A DNA stretch of 64,000 nt from positions 39,731,041-39,795,040 of the forward strand of contig CM046354.1 in NCBI GenBank assembly GCA_025403435.1, written 5' to 3'. The notes beneath the pieces were generated by a model, which was given only the letters and a program-made list of their open reading frames with translations, was not told the origin of the DNA and did no database searches. Below, piece after piece: positions 45,845 to 57,519 of this stretch; the stretch's first letter is position 1, and each line of letters begins with the position of its first letter. Both the position numbers and the translations under genes were made by a program. This DNA comes from Artocarpus heterophyllus. Its lineage: Eukaryota > Streptophyta > Magnoliopsida > Rosales > Moraceae.

Positions 45845-46012
45845 TTAGGTCAATATGGGTCGATATAGGGTCAACATAAGGTCTACATATTTATACAATT
45901 TTCTGTAATTTTGTGAATTATACGAGGTCGATATGGGTCGATATAGGTTCGACATAGGGTCGAACATATGTAGACCTCATATCGACCCTATATCGACCTC
46001 TTGGTTTTTTCA
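45845..46012. repeat. GGTC/GACC 11-bp modular array, cluster 2
   Basis: GGTC starts at 45848, 45858, 45869 and 45880, then 45926, 45936, 45946 (GGTTC) and 45958. Inverted GACC follows at 45973, 45984 and 45995. Spacing is 10-12 bp. The second half forms a fold-back (ATATGGGTCGATATAGG against CCTATATCGACC). Confidence 0.78.
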
Positions 46013-46300
46013 TGTTTCTTATACAATTTGTAAGGGATATTGTCAAAATTTAGGCTGGGGCGCATCAAATGGCCCAACTGATCTTTTCATTATGCAAATT
46101 GTGTCAATTCTCCATAACCAAAGAATATTAATTGAGAAATAAACACTTATTAAGAAAAATCAATAATTTCATTTTGTAATATTAGTTTACAAAGTGTGTC
46201 AACTCTCCAAAACCGTTTGTACAAAATATAGGAAAAGTTGCTTTGTTTTTTTTTTCCAAAAAAAAATTTCTAACAGCATAATGAATTATATTAAGCAATA

Positions 46301-46390
46301 TCCAAAACCTGCAAACATAATCCAAACAACTATAAAACCTTCAAACATAATCTAGACTACTACAAAACCTGCAAACATAATCTAGACAAA
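46301..46390. repeat. Short tandem repeat, about 32 bp x 3
   Basis: AAAACCTGCAAACATAATC with CAAAC/TAGAC tails is repeated three times with few changes. Confidence 0.65.
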
Positions 46391-46540
46391 TACATTGTTC
46401 TTTATAAATATGGCAAAATTGTAATCATTTTCTTCTAGGATCATTATACAGAGTTTGCATATATTACGATCTTTTCTTGATCCTCTACAGTCTTTGCCAT
46501 CTTTGTATTTGTAGTGGCTGTGGTTCTTCATCGCATACCA

Positions 46541-46870
46541 CTATATTAATGTAACTTGTACGAGGAGGTGAGAGAGATAATTGAGATGATCCGGCTTGAC
46601 GCGAGGGTGTTGTGCAAGGTGAGGAAGAAACAGATAATGATTCATCTTCAGGCATGACCGTGGTGTGAGGTTGGGGGGTAGTGCGAGGTGAGCTCGATAA
46701 GTGAAGTGATCCGGCTTAAGGCAGGGGCGTAGTGCAAGGTGAGGAAACAAAAGGTGATTTATCTTCAGGCAAGGGCATAGTGTGAGGCTGGGGCATAGTG
46801 CGAGGTGAGGGACGAGATAAATGAGCTAAGTGTGGCAATCCTTCTTCTAGCAGGGGTGTAGTGCACAGCT
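46541..46870 (-). repeat. Degenerate tandem repeats, 3' part of DUF1985-like pseudogene
   Basis: Blocks GTGCGAGGTGAG, GTGATCCGGCTT and GGTGATTTATCTTCAGGCA recur about every 120-130 bp. On the minus strand they give a His/Pro/Leu-rich repeated peptide (SHLAP, LKPDH). They lie downstream of the exon ending at 46914. Confidence 0.55.
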
Positions 46871-46913
46871 GAGGCGTAGTAAACCCATCATAACCCTCAT
46901 TGCAGTGGCACTC

Positions 46914-48480
46914 TTAATGTCCCATTGACAGCATAATTTCTGACCAATGTTTGAATTGGTCAAAAATATGCTGTTTCAACTGCTCAAACCTCAAAGCCAT
47001 TTGTTTTTTCATGGCTTCTTGATCTTTCCTGATGGCTTGTACGTCATACTCAAGCCGTACTACTCTGGGAGGAGCATCTTGATGTTCAGAAGTTGATGGT
47101 GCATCTTGATCAAAGAAGGGGGAAACATGCTCCGGATGCTCATCGCTAAAAACTACACGCTCTCCTCGATCAAATATCTCAGTCAACTAGCTTATAATTG
47201 GATCAATAGTTCTTCTCACAAAAGGCCTAAAATTGACCATCCACGGGGTTCTCATCTTCTCATTCGTAGCAAACAACATGCTACGAATATCCTACAAAAC
47301 AAATTAAAAAAATTCTTGTTACGACCATGTTAGTTTTAGTTAATAAAAATAATTACAAGAGTAGTAAGTAGACACTAACTTGTGACCCTTCTATTAAATT
47401 GCTTATTTCAACCCTTGAAGGATTTGTTGTACCCCTCCATTTTATTGTCTTCTAGCAACACATTCGGGGAACAAGGGCTTTTGTCATGATGGGGGTAGTA
47501 AATCTGTTTGCTATCGCTGGGATGCACTCATATGCAAATACCTAAGCCAAAATTAAATTTTGGATCAAATATTATATCAAATATGAAACAATAAATGCGA
47601 TATCAAATACAAAGTAATATATAAATTACTCATGTTTAATTACCTCAAACGGATATATAAATCCATTGAAAGTGAATGTTGCATTGCTCAAGCCGCACTT
47701 GCACTTTGTATCTTTTTTCAATTTCTTGACTGAATATTTAAAGAACTCTCAGCCCTAAGGATAGGCACAGAAAACATCTATGTTATTGACCAAAGTTAGG
47801 AACTGTGCTTTGATTTTTGTCGTTCGCCATCAAAACACCAACGACAAAAATCAAAGCCGCCATCTTCCTCTTCTTTAAATTGTTTACGACTTCAATATTC
47901 TATTCCATCTTCTCAATAACATCATATGTGGAAATTTCTATGTTTTCCAGCCAATACCTATGCATAAAAGCTGGAGTACCATTATCCTCATCCTCCTCAT
48001 CCCCCTCATCCTCATCGGCTTCGTCAAGAACAAAATACTCATTACCTCAACATAATCCTATTAGCAACGCAAAATACTTTAATGTGTACCTAACTAGAAC
48101 ATAGTTAACCACCATCCAAACTTCATTCTCAGAGTTCACTACTGCCATCCGCAACACCAGTGACCACAACAATTGGCCAAAGTGTTGAAATTTTTAGTCA
48201 CGCCTAGTACATGGCCAAATTGGGTGCCTCTAAACCACTGCGGATTGTCTAGGTCCAAATGGTCTATAATAAACTTTGCATAATACTCATATATTGATTT
48301 CTTTAACATTATATAATTGTAGTGCTCCTCAGTCCTCAACATCGAATGTAGTTTTAGAGGCTGTAACACGCGTTTGGAAAAAGCTAGCATTAGTTAAATG
48401 AAGAGCAAGCATTTGAAAGCAAGCATTTGAAAGCAAGCATTAGTTAAATTAGGTTGGGTGAATTAATGGGTTATTTCATT
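46914..48480 (-). pseudogene. DUF1985-like (Ulp1-associated MULE cargo) pseudogene
   Basis: Minus strand, convergent with the MULE transposase. First exon 48390-48139 reads KLHSMLRTEEHYNYI and WFRGTQFGHVLGVTKNF, matching the start of the plant DUF1985 domain. Next comes MAALIFVVGVLMANDKN (about 47865-47815) and GLSNATFTFNGFIYPFE ending at a GTAATT donor. VFAYECIPAIANRF (about 47548-47507) with a stop at MCC-stop-K leads to SRVEISNLIEGSQ before GTTAGT. The last exon is 46914-47330 (MRTPWMVNFRPF, stop, LTEIFDRGERVVFSDEH and a coiled-coil-like VQAIRKDQEAMKKQ). DUF1985 proteins in plants are mostly transposon-borne, often beside Ulp1-like SUMO-protease domains in MULEs. No Ulp1 catalytic domain was seen here. 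Several stops are present. Confidence 0.6.
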
Positions 48481-49594
48481 TTTATTGATCAGCCCTGTAC
48501 CTATTAAACTCGAGAGCATTTGTATCAATTGGGTGCGGCTTCTCCTTGGATTATGCATTTTTTTCCCTTCCCCAAATACACAAACTTCATGAACTTTTGG
48601 TTGCATTCCACTTAATATCACGATAATAGTTATATCATATATGGAATAAAGAATTGGAGAGTTTTTATAAATGTAATCTTTTTAAAATAACTTCTTTTTT
48701 GATAAATATTACATATGTTTAAGTCTGATACAACTTATAATATAAGTAGTAGTGTGACAACTTTTTTAAATGTGAGATGAATAAACATATTTTTGTAAAG
48801 TTTGGCATAACATGTAATTTTCATTAAAGATTTTTCTTAAAATCAAAAGCTATAAGTATGATATCTTGCCTTTGATAGAAAAGTGCATATTAATGATGTT
48901 TAGTCAGAAATAGACTTATGCATAGATATTCAAATTTTTTTGGGTGAAAATTGTACATTTCAGATTATGATATTCCGATTTTTTTTTTCACCTACTCAGC
49001 CGCATCTTTTATGCTAAAATATATAGTGGAGAGGCTAAAATTAGTATATCAATCAATTTAAAATCTACAGGTATATCATATCTCCAAAAGACTCAAAAAA
49101 TATGTAACTAATTATGGACAAATATCACGTTTTGTATATCCTTATCTATCTACCTTATTTGGCACTAATGTAATAAAACACTACTTGCATTGCTCTATAA
49201 ATTAACGCAAAATAACTTTGTTGTGTAAAAATTCAAATCTATTGCAATCAAAATTTTAGTGAGGCCACAACACAAACCAAAAACAACATGAAGAAAGTTT
49301 CTTTTAACAAAGCTTCCTTGATTGTCTAATTCATAGCCATCATTGTTTCTTAGTATCCCTCCATCTCCTTGCACATTCACACAAAAATATAAACACTAGT
49401 TTTTTGTTTTATTTTCCTTTTTGTTGGTGAATTGGGTTGATTTAGAAAAGATCCAATATACAGTCACTTTGTAGATGGACTTTTTCTGTCATTTTGCTTA
49501 GAATTCATTCCACAAACAGACCCAAAACTAATGTGGTTTGGGAACTATAGGATTTATAGCTTACTAGATTAAATGCACGAAAATGAGGGTGCTT
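48481..49594. other. Intergenic, no supported gene
   Basis: AT-rich. The left boundary has a small repeat (AAGCAAGCATTTG x3, about 48404-48440). Probably the far side of the MULE region, but no terminal inverted repeat was recognised. Confidence 0.4.
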
Positions 49595-49665
49595 GGATAG
49601 ATATGGGTCAATGAAAGATCTACATACGGTCTACGTATGTAGACCTCATATTGACCCCATTCCTA
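49595..49665. repeat. GGTC/GACC array, cluster 3
   Basis: A fold-back made of GATATGGGTCAATG, GGTCTACGTATGTAGACC (18 nt, nearly a perfect palindrome) and CATATTGACCCC. Same module family as the clusters at 45297 and 45845. It lies about 330 bp upstream of the carboxypeptidase fragment. Confidence 0.72.
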
Positions 49666-49996
49666 TCCCAAAATAAAATAAAAAAGAATTGAGCTCCCTT
49701 TTCCTCTCATTGAATGGTTTCATGTGTTTTTCCCTTCATTATATTTCCCTACACTCAAATAAATGAGAAAATTTTTGTAAATGCAAAACTTTCATAATTT
49801 CATATTTTTAGTGTCCTAATTTCATCAAGTTCTTTCAAACAGGCAAATAACTACAGCTTGTTTGAATGAGAAAGTCACCATATCTATTATCACTCTACTC
49901 TTGACATTAAAGCATCTATACTTAAGGAGTGAGATATACTATTGCTTCCATGTTCAGGTCCATGATGTTCCTCGATCGGTCGAGGTGCCTTTACAG

Positions 49997-50487
49997 ATTT
50001 GGATCTATTTTATCCAACTGGTGATGATCAAGGACTTTGCAAAAATAAAATGCATGGAACAGAGGTATGATGATTAAGTTTAAAGTTTTGGGGCATATTT
50101 TTTCTTCCATTTCAATGAGAAATACAAATAGTGTTGAAAAGTAACAACGTTTTACTTTGCTTCGTGTTTTTCTACAGCATCAAATTTGCTCTTTGTTGAG
50201 TCTCCTGCTGGTGTTGGGTGGTCATACACAAACATTACCTCAGACTACAACACTGGGGATGCTACTATGGGTAAATTAAACATCTTACAATCCTTTGTTA
50301 CTAATGTCTGTTGTTCAATTAATCCTTAGCGTGTGATAACTTTATGCAGTCTGGTCATTTGAATTTAAATGTTCTGATTTCTTGCATTTGGCAGCAAATG
50401 ATATGTGCGAGTTCTTGCTGAAATGGTTTGAGAAATTTCTGTCTTACAAGTCTAGAGACTTATTTGTTACTGGAGAAAGCTATGCAG
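49997..50487 (+). pseudogene. Serine carboxypeptidase-like (SCPL) gene fragment
   Basis: Three consecutive exons of a plant S10 serine carboxypeptidase-like gene. Exon a (about 49997-50064) reads [15 protein letters not shown]; a one-base loss before WNRA shifts the frame; it ends at GTATGA. Exon b (50178-50270) reads [18 protein letters not shown] then [12 protein letters not shown]. Exon c (50395-50487) reads ANDMCEFLLKWFEKF, LSYKSRDLFV, TGESYAG, including the nucleophile Ser of GESYAG. Intron phases match across joins. The next exon should start with the GHYIPQLA block, but after the TTTGCAG acceptor (about 50607) the sequence turns into the GGTC array and then the 50672 copia element. No later exons occur in the window. 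Secreted or vacuolar hydrolases and acyltransferases belong to this family; this fragment is not functional. Confidence 0.82.
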
Positions 50488-50611
50488 GTTTGGAAACTAC
50501 TTAGCAAAGTTTCTAGTTTTTGTTTTTCCTAGAATATTTTTTAACAAGATGAGCTCATCTGCAATGAGTATTTTATTCTCTAATGTCAATTCATTCTACA
50601 TTTGCAGCAAT

Positions 50612-50671
50612 AAGGATCGATATGGGTCCACACAGGGTCTCTATATTTAGACCCCATCCAGACCCTATATC
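50612..50671. repeat. GGTC/GACC array, cluster 4 (split by copia insertion)
   Basis: GATCGATATGGGTCC, GGGTCT, AGACCCC and AGACCCTATATC, continuing on the other side of the 50672-62411 element as ATATCGACCCC (62412-62422). The copia target duplication ATATC lies inside a module. Confidence 0.72.
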
Positions 50672-52649
50672 TGTTAGACATGTATACCCTAAGGAGTAAA
50701 AATGTAATAAGTTTTTGGAGATATTTTTATCAATAAAGAATTTATTTATTATTTATATACTAAATCTTATCCTCTATACGTTCATATTTGTTGAATGTAT
50801 GTTAAACAAACAAAAGTTTGAGACTATCGGTCTAAATATTAAGAATTGGGCATATGATGGACGGATTATGCGAAAGACACGATTCCTAAGGTGATGGTCT
50901 AAATCATAAGATTTGCAATCGAGGGAATAAAGTTGAGTGCTTTATTTATGTAAAGATTGTTATGTTGTCTATATCCCTTTTAGGAGATGGTGTCTTGGCC
51001 ATCGGAGGTGGACTCTGTGAATAGAAACATTGGCACATTATCATAGGTGACGATGTGTTAGATTGGGACATAAAGTGAATTGATTTGGATTAATAATTCT
51101 GTCTCGGCAAATAGATTCACTTTAAATAATCATTTGTGTTGTATCTTAATCTTGAGATAATAGTGGGTCCGTTGTCTTGGCTTGTGTCTTTTGATGTACC
51201 AAAGGGTGACACCCACATCTTAATAGTAGTATGCATGGCGGTACGTTGGAGGCATGACTCTTGATAGCGTAGACCTGTTATTCATAGATATAGAATCCAT
51301 AGCTCATCTTTAGGAGTAATGATATCCTCTTATATGCGTTATCCTGTAATTGAAAAACTGGAGCGCTCAACTATTTGGATACATAGGTGTAACCAAATGG
51401 TATAATGTCATTAGATAGTAAGTTTTCTGATGGTGAGATAATGGAACGTAAGATAAAAATAATCGAGAAGGTAAGACAAAACTTGTCCTTAAGCCGATTA
51501 TGGATTATCATATGGGGATACGATACACTATAATATGTTATGGAGACTTAGCTATACAAGCTTTGTAATTCTATGTAGTTTGAGAGTGCAGCTCCAAAGT
51601 TTTAGTGGAGTAGCGTTGGAGTTGATAATTATGAAATGTATATCTGGGATATTGAATTTCGTAATTATCGGGAGCTTGAACTATATAGGTCCATTTGGTC
51701 CCCTTTGCTAGCTCACAACATCCTGTAACGATACGACGTGCTTTTCCAATAATTGATAACTTATGTCGGATTTATTAGATTAGTTGAAATTTGGAAGAAT
51801 CAAATATTTCATATCTGTTTATTGATTAAATTAATTTTGTGATAAAAATTAATTCAAAATAAACTTGTTGAATTGTAAGGATCAGATAATTCTTGTCTGT
51901 TTATCGATTGATTTAATTTTTGGATAAATTAAAACAAGACAAACTTGTAGAATTATTGGGAATTGATTTATTTTCTTAGAGATTATCTAGATAAAGTTGT
52001 TTTGATTAGATAACTTCTCTATTAGGTTATTTGAATTAAAACTGAGACTTTATCCTATAGAATCTCAGGTAAAAAATAAAAGATTCATGAGATTTTTTAT
52101 TCGACAGTTCGGCCTACCGATGGACGTGTTTGGCCTGTCGATGGTGGTTATTTGGCCTACCGATCAACGAAGGATATTGATCTAAACTTGATTCTGTTTC
52201 AAGTTTTTAAGACCTAATCTGATAAGGACTGACCCTAGGACCAATATCTATACAAATGGAGTAAGTCTTAAGAGTTACTCAGATCAATTGAGAGATTAAG
52301 AGTGATACTCTGCTAGCGATAATCTGAAAACTCCCTGAGAGCTTTTGTTCACAAATCACGAACACTTGCTTTGGGTTCTCTCTATTGGTTGGAAAGAGTG
52401 TCACCTAGTGGAAGAGTTGTACGTGTAAGCCCACACTCACTCCGGTCGTGGATAGAGAATAGCAAAGAAGACCAGTTGGTTGAGGCTCTTCTGGAACGTT
52501 ATTTCTCTTCATGTTTTGTGAGAGTTCTTCGACATACAAAGGTTAGTAAGATCTGGTTAATTTATGCATATAGCATGTCAAACTTGTATTTTGAAAATTA
52601 CTATGATGTAAAATTTTAAAAATTCTGCTGCGTATTATTTTTTCCAACA
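50672..52649 (+). repeat. 5' LTR of the Angela-like element
   Basis: 1978 bp with three GGCC-type motif units at 52111, 52132 and 52154. Confidence 0.88.
52101..52170. repeat. GGCCTRCCGA motif array in 5' LTR
   Basis: TTCGGCCTACCGATGG, TTGGCCTGTCGATGG and TTGGCCTACCGATC, with GGCC at 52111, 52132 and 52154 (21 and 22 bp). This is the complement-strand form of the TCGGCAGGCCGA motif at 20155 and 53178. Confidence 0.8.
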
Positions 52650-53177
52650 ATTGAAATCTGAGATAGGTTTTTACATAAATTTACGAGTTTGTGATCATGT
52701 TATATGTATAAATTTTGTGATCTTAATCTCTCCTATGCTTAAATTTACTTTTATAAAGAGTTGGCACTCTAAGTTTCTATATATTATATATGTTGTCATG
52801 GATTATGTGGTGAATGTTCATTAATTAATTATGGTTGATTAAATGGTTATTTAATTATTTATTAATTAATTAATTTATATCGGTTATGGTTCCTTAGAGG
52901 TTAGAATATGTATCTAGGTTTTTCATGTAATTAGATGACGGACTATCATCTCCGTCTAGGAATTATTATTTATTTTAAATTTATAAGAATTTTGTACTTA
53001 AATAATTATTCAGAGAAGACGGATCGAGAAGATGGATTTAGAAGTCGGATCTAGAAGAATGATGATAGGCGCTCCAAGGTATTTCCTGAATCTCTAATTT
53101 TATGTTTTTGAATTCTTAAAAATAAAATTGATGAATTGCATTAAAAATTGTATTTTCTAGAATGGGAGATTTTTGCT

Positions 53178-53362
53178 TAGTCGGCATGTCGAACTCACCA
53201 GTTCGCCAAGCCGATGGTCACAGATCGACAAGCCGGATGTGAGGTTCGACAGGCCGTCAGTGGGGCAGAAATCAGGCGGCTCTAGCGATAGGCTGAACTT
53301 CCAGTTCGGCAGGCCGAACCTACATGACCGGCAGGCCGATATCCTAGATCGGCCTGCCAACC
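53178..53362. repeat. CGGCAGGCCGA-like motif array in leader of the Angela-like element
   Basis: Core positions (GGCC or variant) are 53187, 53209, 53231, 53252, 53275, 53291, 53312 and 53334, with spacings 22, 22, 21, 23, 16, 21 and 22 bp. A final inverted unit (TCGGCCTGCC) follows at about 53349. It lies between the 5' LTR and gag, in AT-rich surroundings. Confidence 0.8.
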
Positions 53363-54332
53363 GAGAGCTAGAAAATTTCCAAAAAAGGTGTAGTTTTTCT
53401 GATGCAGTTTTAATTTTATTTTTGAGACAATTCTAAGAAACATTAAATTTGGATATGACCAGAAAATATGAAGTATTTGATTCATACGGGATTAAAGACT
53501 TAAAGATGGGAATTACATAAAGACGGATACACTTGAGGATTCAAGGATGAAGAATCGATAATATGTCTCGATTATTCTCTTGTAATCTTAGTTTTCTATT
53601 CTCTAGGATAGAGCCATAATATTACGATTATTTATTATTTTGCTTGTAGCTTTGCTTAATTGCTTTGCTTGTCTGCATTATAATATGATTTGTCATGTAT
53701 ATTGATAACATGTCACATAGAATAGGGAGTGCCCCTCATATTAAAATTGTTCATGCATATTCTTAAAATAAAACCTTGATTTTAAAAGATTGAGTGGGAG
53801 AAGGTTTTCGAAGAGAGAACCTAAGGCCTCCATCGTTGGTCCATAGGCAGAACATGGTAGTCCCGACCCCTAGGAAGGGATTTCTATCATGTACCAGATT
53901 GGATCTCTGAGAAGATAAGGTATTTTAGCATGATTTATGGTTGCACACCCCTAGGTGGTGATTATAAATCATGGATAAAATATTAAAATGATGGTTATAC
54001 ACTCACATTAATTTTATTATTAACCTCCCCTAGGAGCTCTGTTAACAAAATTAATGGCCAAAGAAACGATTATTAATATATGCTGGATCATACGGGTCCT
54101 AGATGGCATATATCAATCAGGAGGGGATTTGTGTTCCTAATTGAATTTGGTATGACTCCCCTAGGAGCTTGTTGAATTCTAAGTTGGAAGTTATCATTGT
54201 AAGGTTGTGAAATTTTCAAGGTTTTGACACATAAACACATTTGTATTTTTTTTACATGATTGTGTTATCTTACTAAATTATTATTATATATTTGCTTATG
54301 TTTGATATATGATTCTTTATTGTAGATTAAAA

Positions 54333-57300
54333 ATGTCTAAAAATGATTTATCTTCGATACTTAACAAAAACCTATTAACTAGAAAGAACTATAATGATTG
54401 AAAACAGAACCTGGATATCGTCCTTTCCTTTGAGAAACTGAAATATGTACTAACAACCCCTTGTCCTCTCGAGCCTATGGGAGACTCAACTAATGAGCAA
54501 TTCCAAGCGTATGATCGCTGGAAAGAAGCTAATGATCAGGCCCGCTGCTATGTTATGGCTAGCATGAATAATGTGCTGCAGGCTCAACATCAAGACTATG
54601 AGACTGCGAAGCAGATCTTGGATAATCTTGAGGATATGTTTGGAGGCCAGGCCATAACAAAGAGGCAAGGGGCGCTTCAGAAACTTCTAAACTGTAGACA
54701 GAGGCCAGGGACATCTGTAAAGGAGCATATGATGTTGGTCATGGGTTACCTCGCTGAGGCTCAAACCAATGAAGCCAACATTGATGCTGAAACTCAGATG
54801 ACTATGGTCTTTGAGACTCTGTCTAAGGAATTTATTCCGTTTAGAGCTACTTTTAATTTAAGTAATAGACGGGATATGACCTTGATGGAATTGATGAAAT
54901 AATTACAGGAGTTTGAACTATTGATTAAGGAGTCTCCTGCGGGTGGTGAGGCCAACAAGGTAGCTGCTTCTAGTTCCAATCCTAACTCTAGAAATGGAAA
55001 GAAGCAACGAACCAAGAACGGGAAGTCTTTTATTCCTGCTACCATTAAGAGCAAGAAGAAGAAGAAGAAGAATCCAAAGAAGCTTAAGTGCTTCTTTTGT
55101 GGAAAGGTCGGGCATATCAAGAAGCATTATAAGGACTTCCTTTCCAAAGGAGGTAGGTGTGATTTTCTATATTTAGAAACTTGTTTGGTTGAGGAATCAA
55201 GTGATATTTGGGTCATAGATTTCGGTGCAACTAATCATGTTTGTGTTTCTCTGCAGGGCTTCAAAGAAACGAGAAGTCTACTGCATAAGGACTTCATGCT
55301 TCGGATGGGCGATGGATCTTTGGTCTTAGCGGAAGCAATGGGAGACGTCCATCTTTATTTTGATAATTATAGGAATTTATTTTTGTAAGATTGTTTTTAT
55401 GTTCCTAAATATAAAAGGAATTTAATTTCTGTAGCTTGTTTATTTAAAGACTCCTATTTGGTTTCTTTTAATAATATAGTGGTGATTCGTAAAACAAATC
55501 TTTTATCTGTTCTGGATGGATGCAAAATAATCTATATTTTATCAAACTTAAGATGGACTTATTGCTTAATGCTGAGATGAATGATAATAACTCTAAAAGA
55601 CTTAAAACTTCTCACTCCAATAAGACTTATCTTCGGCATTTATGCCTTGGTCATATTAACCTGAATAGGATTCAAAGGTTGGTAAGGGATAGACCTTTAA
55701 GTCACTTAAAGGTAGAATCTATACCTCAATATGAATCTTGTTTGGAGGGTAAAATGACCAAAAGACTATTCGGGTCTAAGGGCAATACGGCCAAAGGGGT
55801 TCTAAAACTTGTGCATAGTAATGTTTGCAGACCGATGAACATCCGGGCACGAGAAGGGTATGAGTACTTCGTCACTTTTATTGACGATTACTCAAGATAT
55901 GGGTATGTGTACCTGATGCACCACAAAAGCAGAACTTTTGACAAGTTCAGGGAGTTTTGAGCTGAAGTTGAAAAGCAATTGGGTAGACCCATAAAGACAC
56001 TTCGATCCGATTGAGATGGGGAATACCTTTCTGATGAGTTCTTGGAACACTTATTAGAGAATAAGATTTTATCCCATTTGACTGTGCCGGGCACTCCGCA
56101 GTAGAATGGCATAGCGGAGAGAAGAAATAGGACTTTGTTGGACATGATTAGGTCCATGATGAGTTATTCATCATTGCCTTTATCTTTTTGGGGATATGCA
56201 CTACAAACCGTATGTTATCTTTTGAACACCGTGCCTTCAAAATTGATCCCTAAAACTCCTCACGAGTTGTGGACAGGTAGAAAGACATCCTTAAACCATA
56301 TTCGCATATGGGGATGTCTAGCTCATGTCCTGTTTAAGGATCCAAATAAGTTGGAAGCACGTTTGAAAGTTTGCGTGTTTGTAGGATATCCAAAAGGGAC
56401 TAAAGGGGGTTATTTTTATAACCTAAAGAAAAATAAAGTCATGGTTTTAACTAATGTAACTTTCCTTGAAGAAAGTTACATGGATGACTTTAAACCTCGA
56501 AGCAAAGTGGTGCTTGAGGAGTTAAGGAGTGATCTGATCACTTTGGAGGTTCTGAATGAAACCATTCCGATCAGTGTAGAAAAACCAAACAAACTTGAAC
56601 AACAACCTCAGGGGCTTCGGCGTAGTGGGAGGATCGGGCGTCAACCTGAGAGGTATATGTTCAATGGGGAGGTTTTTTGGCTGAACCAGATGAACATGAC
56701 AAGGATCCTTATACTTACACAGAAGCTATGGAGGATATTGATTCAAAACTCTAGACAGTGGCCATGAACATTAAGATGAAGTTTATGAAGACTAATAAGG
56801 TCTAGGAGCTTGTGGATCTTCCCAAAGGGGTAAAACCCATAGGGTGTAAGTGTATCTACAAGAGGAAAAGAGGAGTGGATGGAAAGGTCAAAACCTTTAA
56901 GGCTAGACTGGTAACTAAGGGTTATACACAAAAGGAAGGAATCGATTATGAAGAAACCTTTTCACCTGTAGCCATGCTTAAGTCCATCCGGATTCTCTTG
57001 TCCATAGCTACCGCTCTCGACTACGAGATTTGACAGATGGATGTCAAGACGGCTTTTCTGAATGGCTATCTTGATGAGTCCATTTATATGGAACAACCAG
57101 ACGGGTTCAAGGTCACGGGTCAAGAGGGTAAGGTTTGTAGGCTGCTAAAGTTAATTTATGGACTTAAGCAGGCTTCTCGTTCTTGGAACATAAGATTTGA
57201 TTAGGTGATCAAGACTTATGGGTTCTCACAAAATGTGGATGAACCATGTGTTTACAAACACATTAAGGATGAGAATGTGGTTTTTCTACTGCTCTATATA

Positions 57301-57519
57301 GATGACATATTGCTAATTGGCAATGACGTTAGGGCATTGTTATCGATCAAATTATGGTTGACCAAGCAGTTTGACATGAAGGACTTGAGTGAGGCTACTT
57401 TTGTTCTTGGTATCTAGATCTTTCAGGATAGGAAGAACAAAATGATAACTTTGTCCCAGGCCAGCTACATAGATAAAATTCTCAAGAGGTTTGCAATGCA
57501 GGATTCCAAGAAAGGTGGG
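54333..57519 (+). pseudogene. Gag-pol pseudogene, part 1 (Gag, protease, integrase, RT)
   Basis: Starts MSKNDLSSILNKN at 54333 with a TGA (54399) in place of Trp in NYNDW. Gag continues in frame (MGYLAEAQTNEANID, stop at 54900). Zinc knuckle CFFCGKVGHIKKHY has lost its last Cys (to Tyr). Protease WVIDFGATNH lacks the DSG triad. A frameshift lies between 55388 and 55520. Pre-integrase YLRHLCLGH; integrase VHSNVCRP (first Asp changed to Asn), SD-stop-DGEY and [47 protein letters not shown] and LLYIDDIL. It runs into the nested LTR after DSKKG (57514). At least ten stops. This copy cannot make active proteins. Confidence 0.9.
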
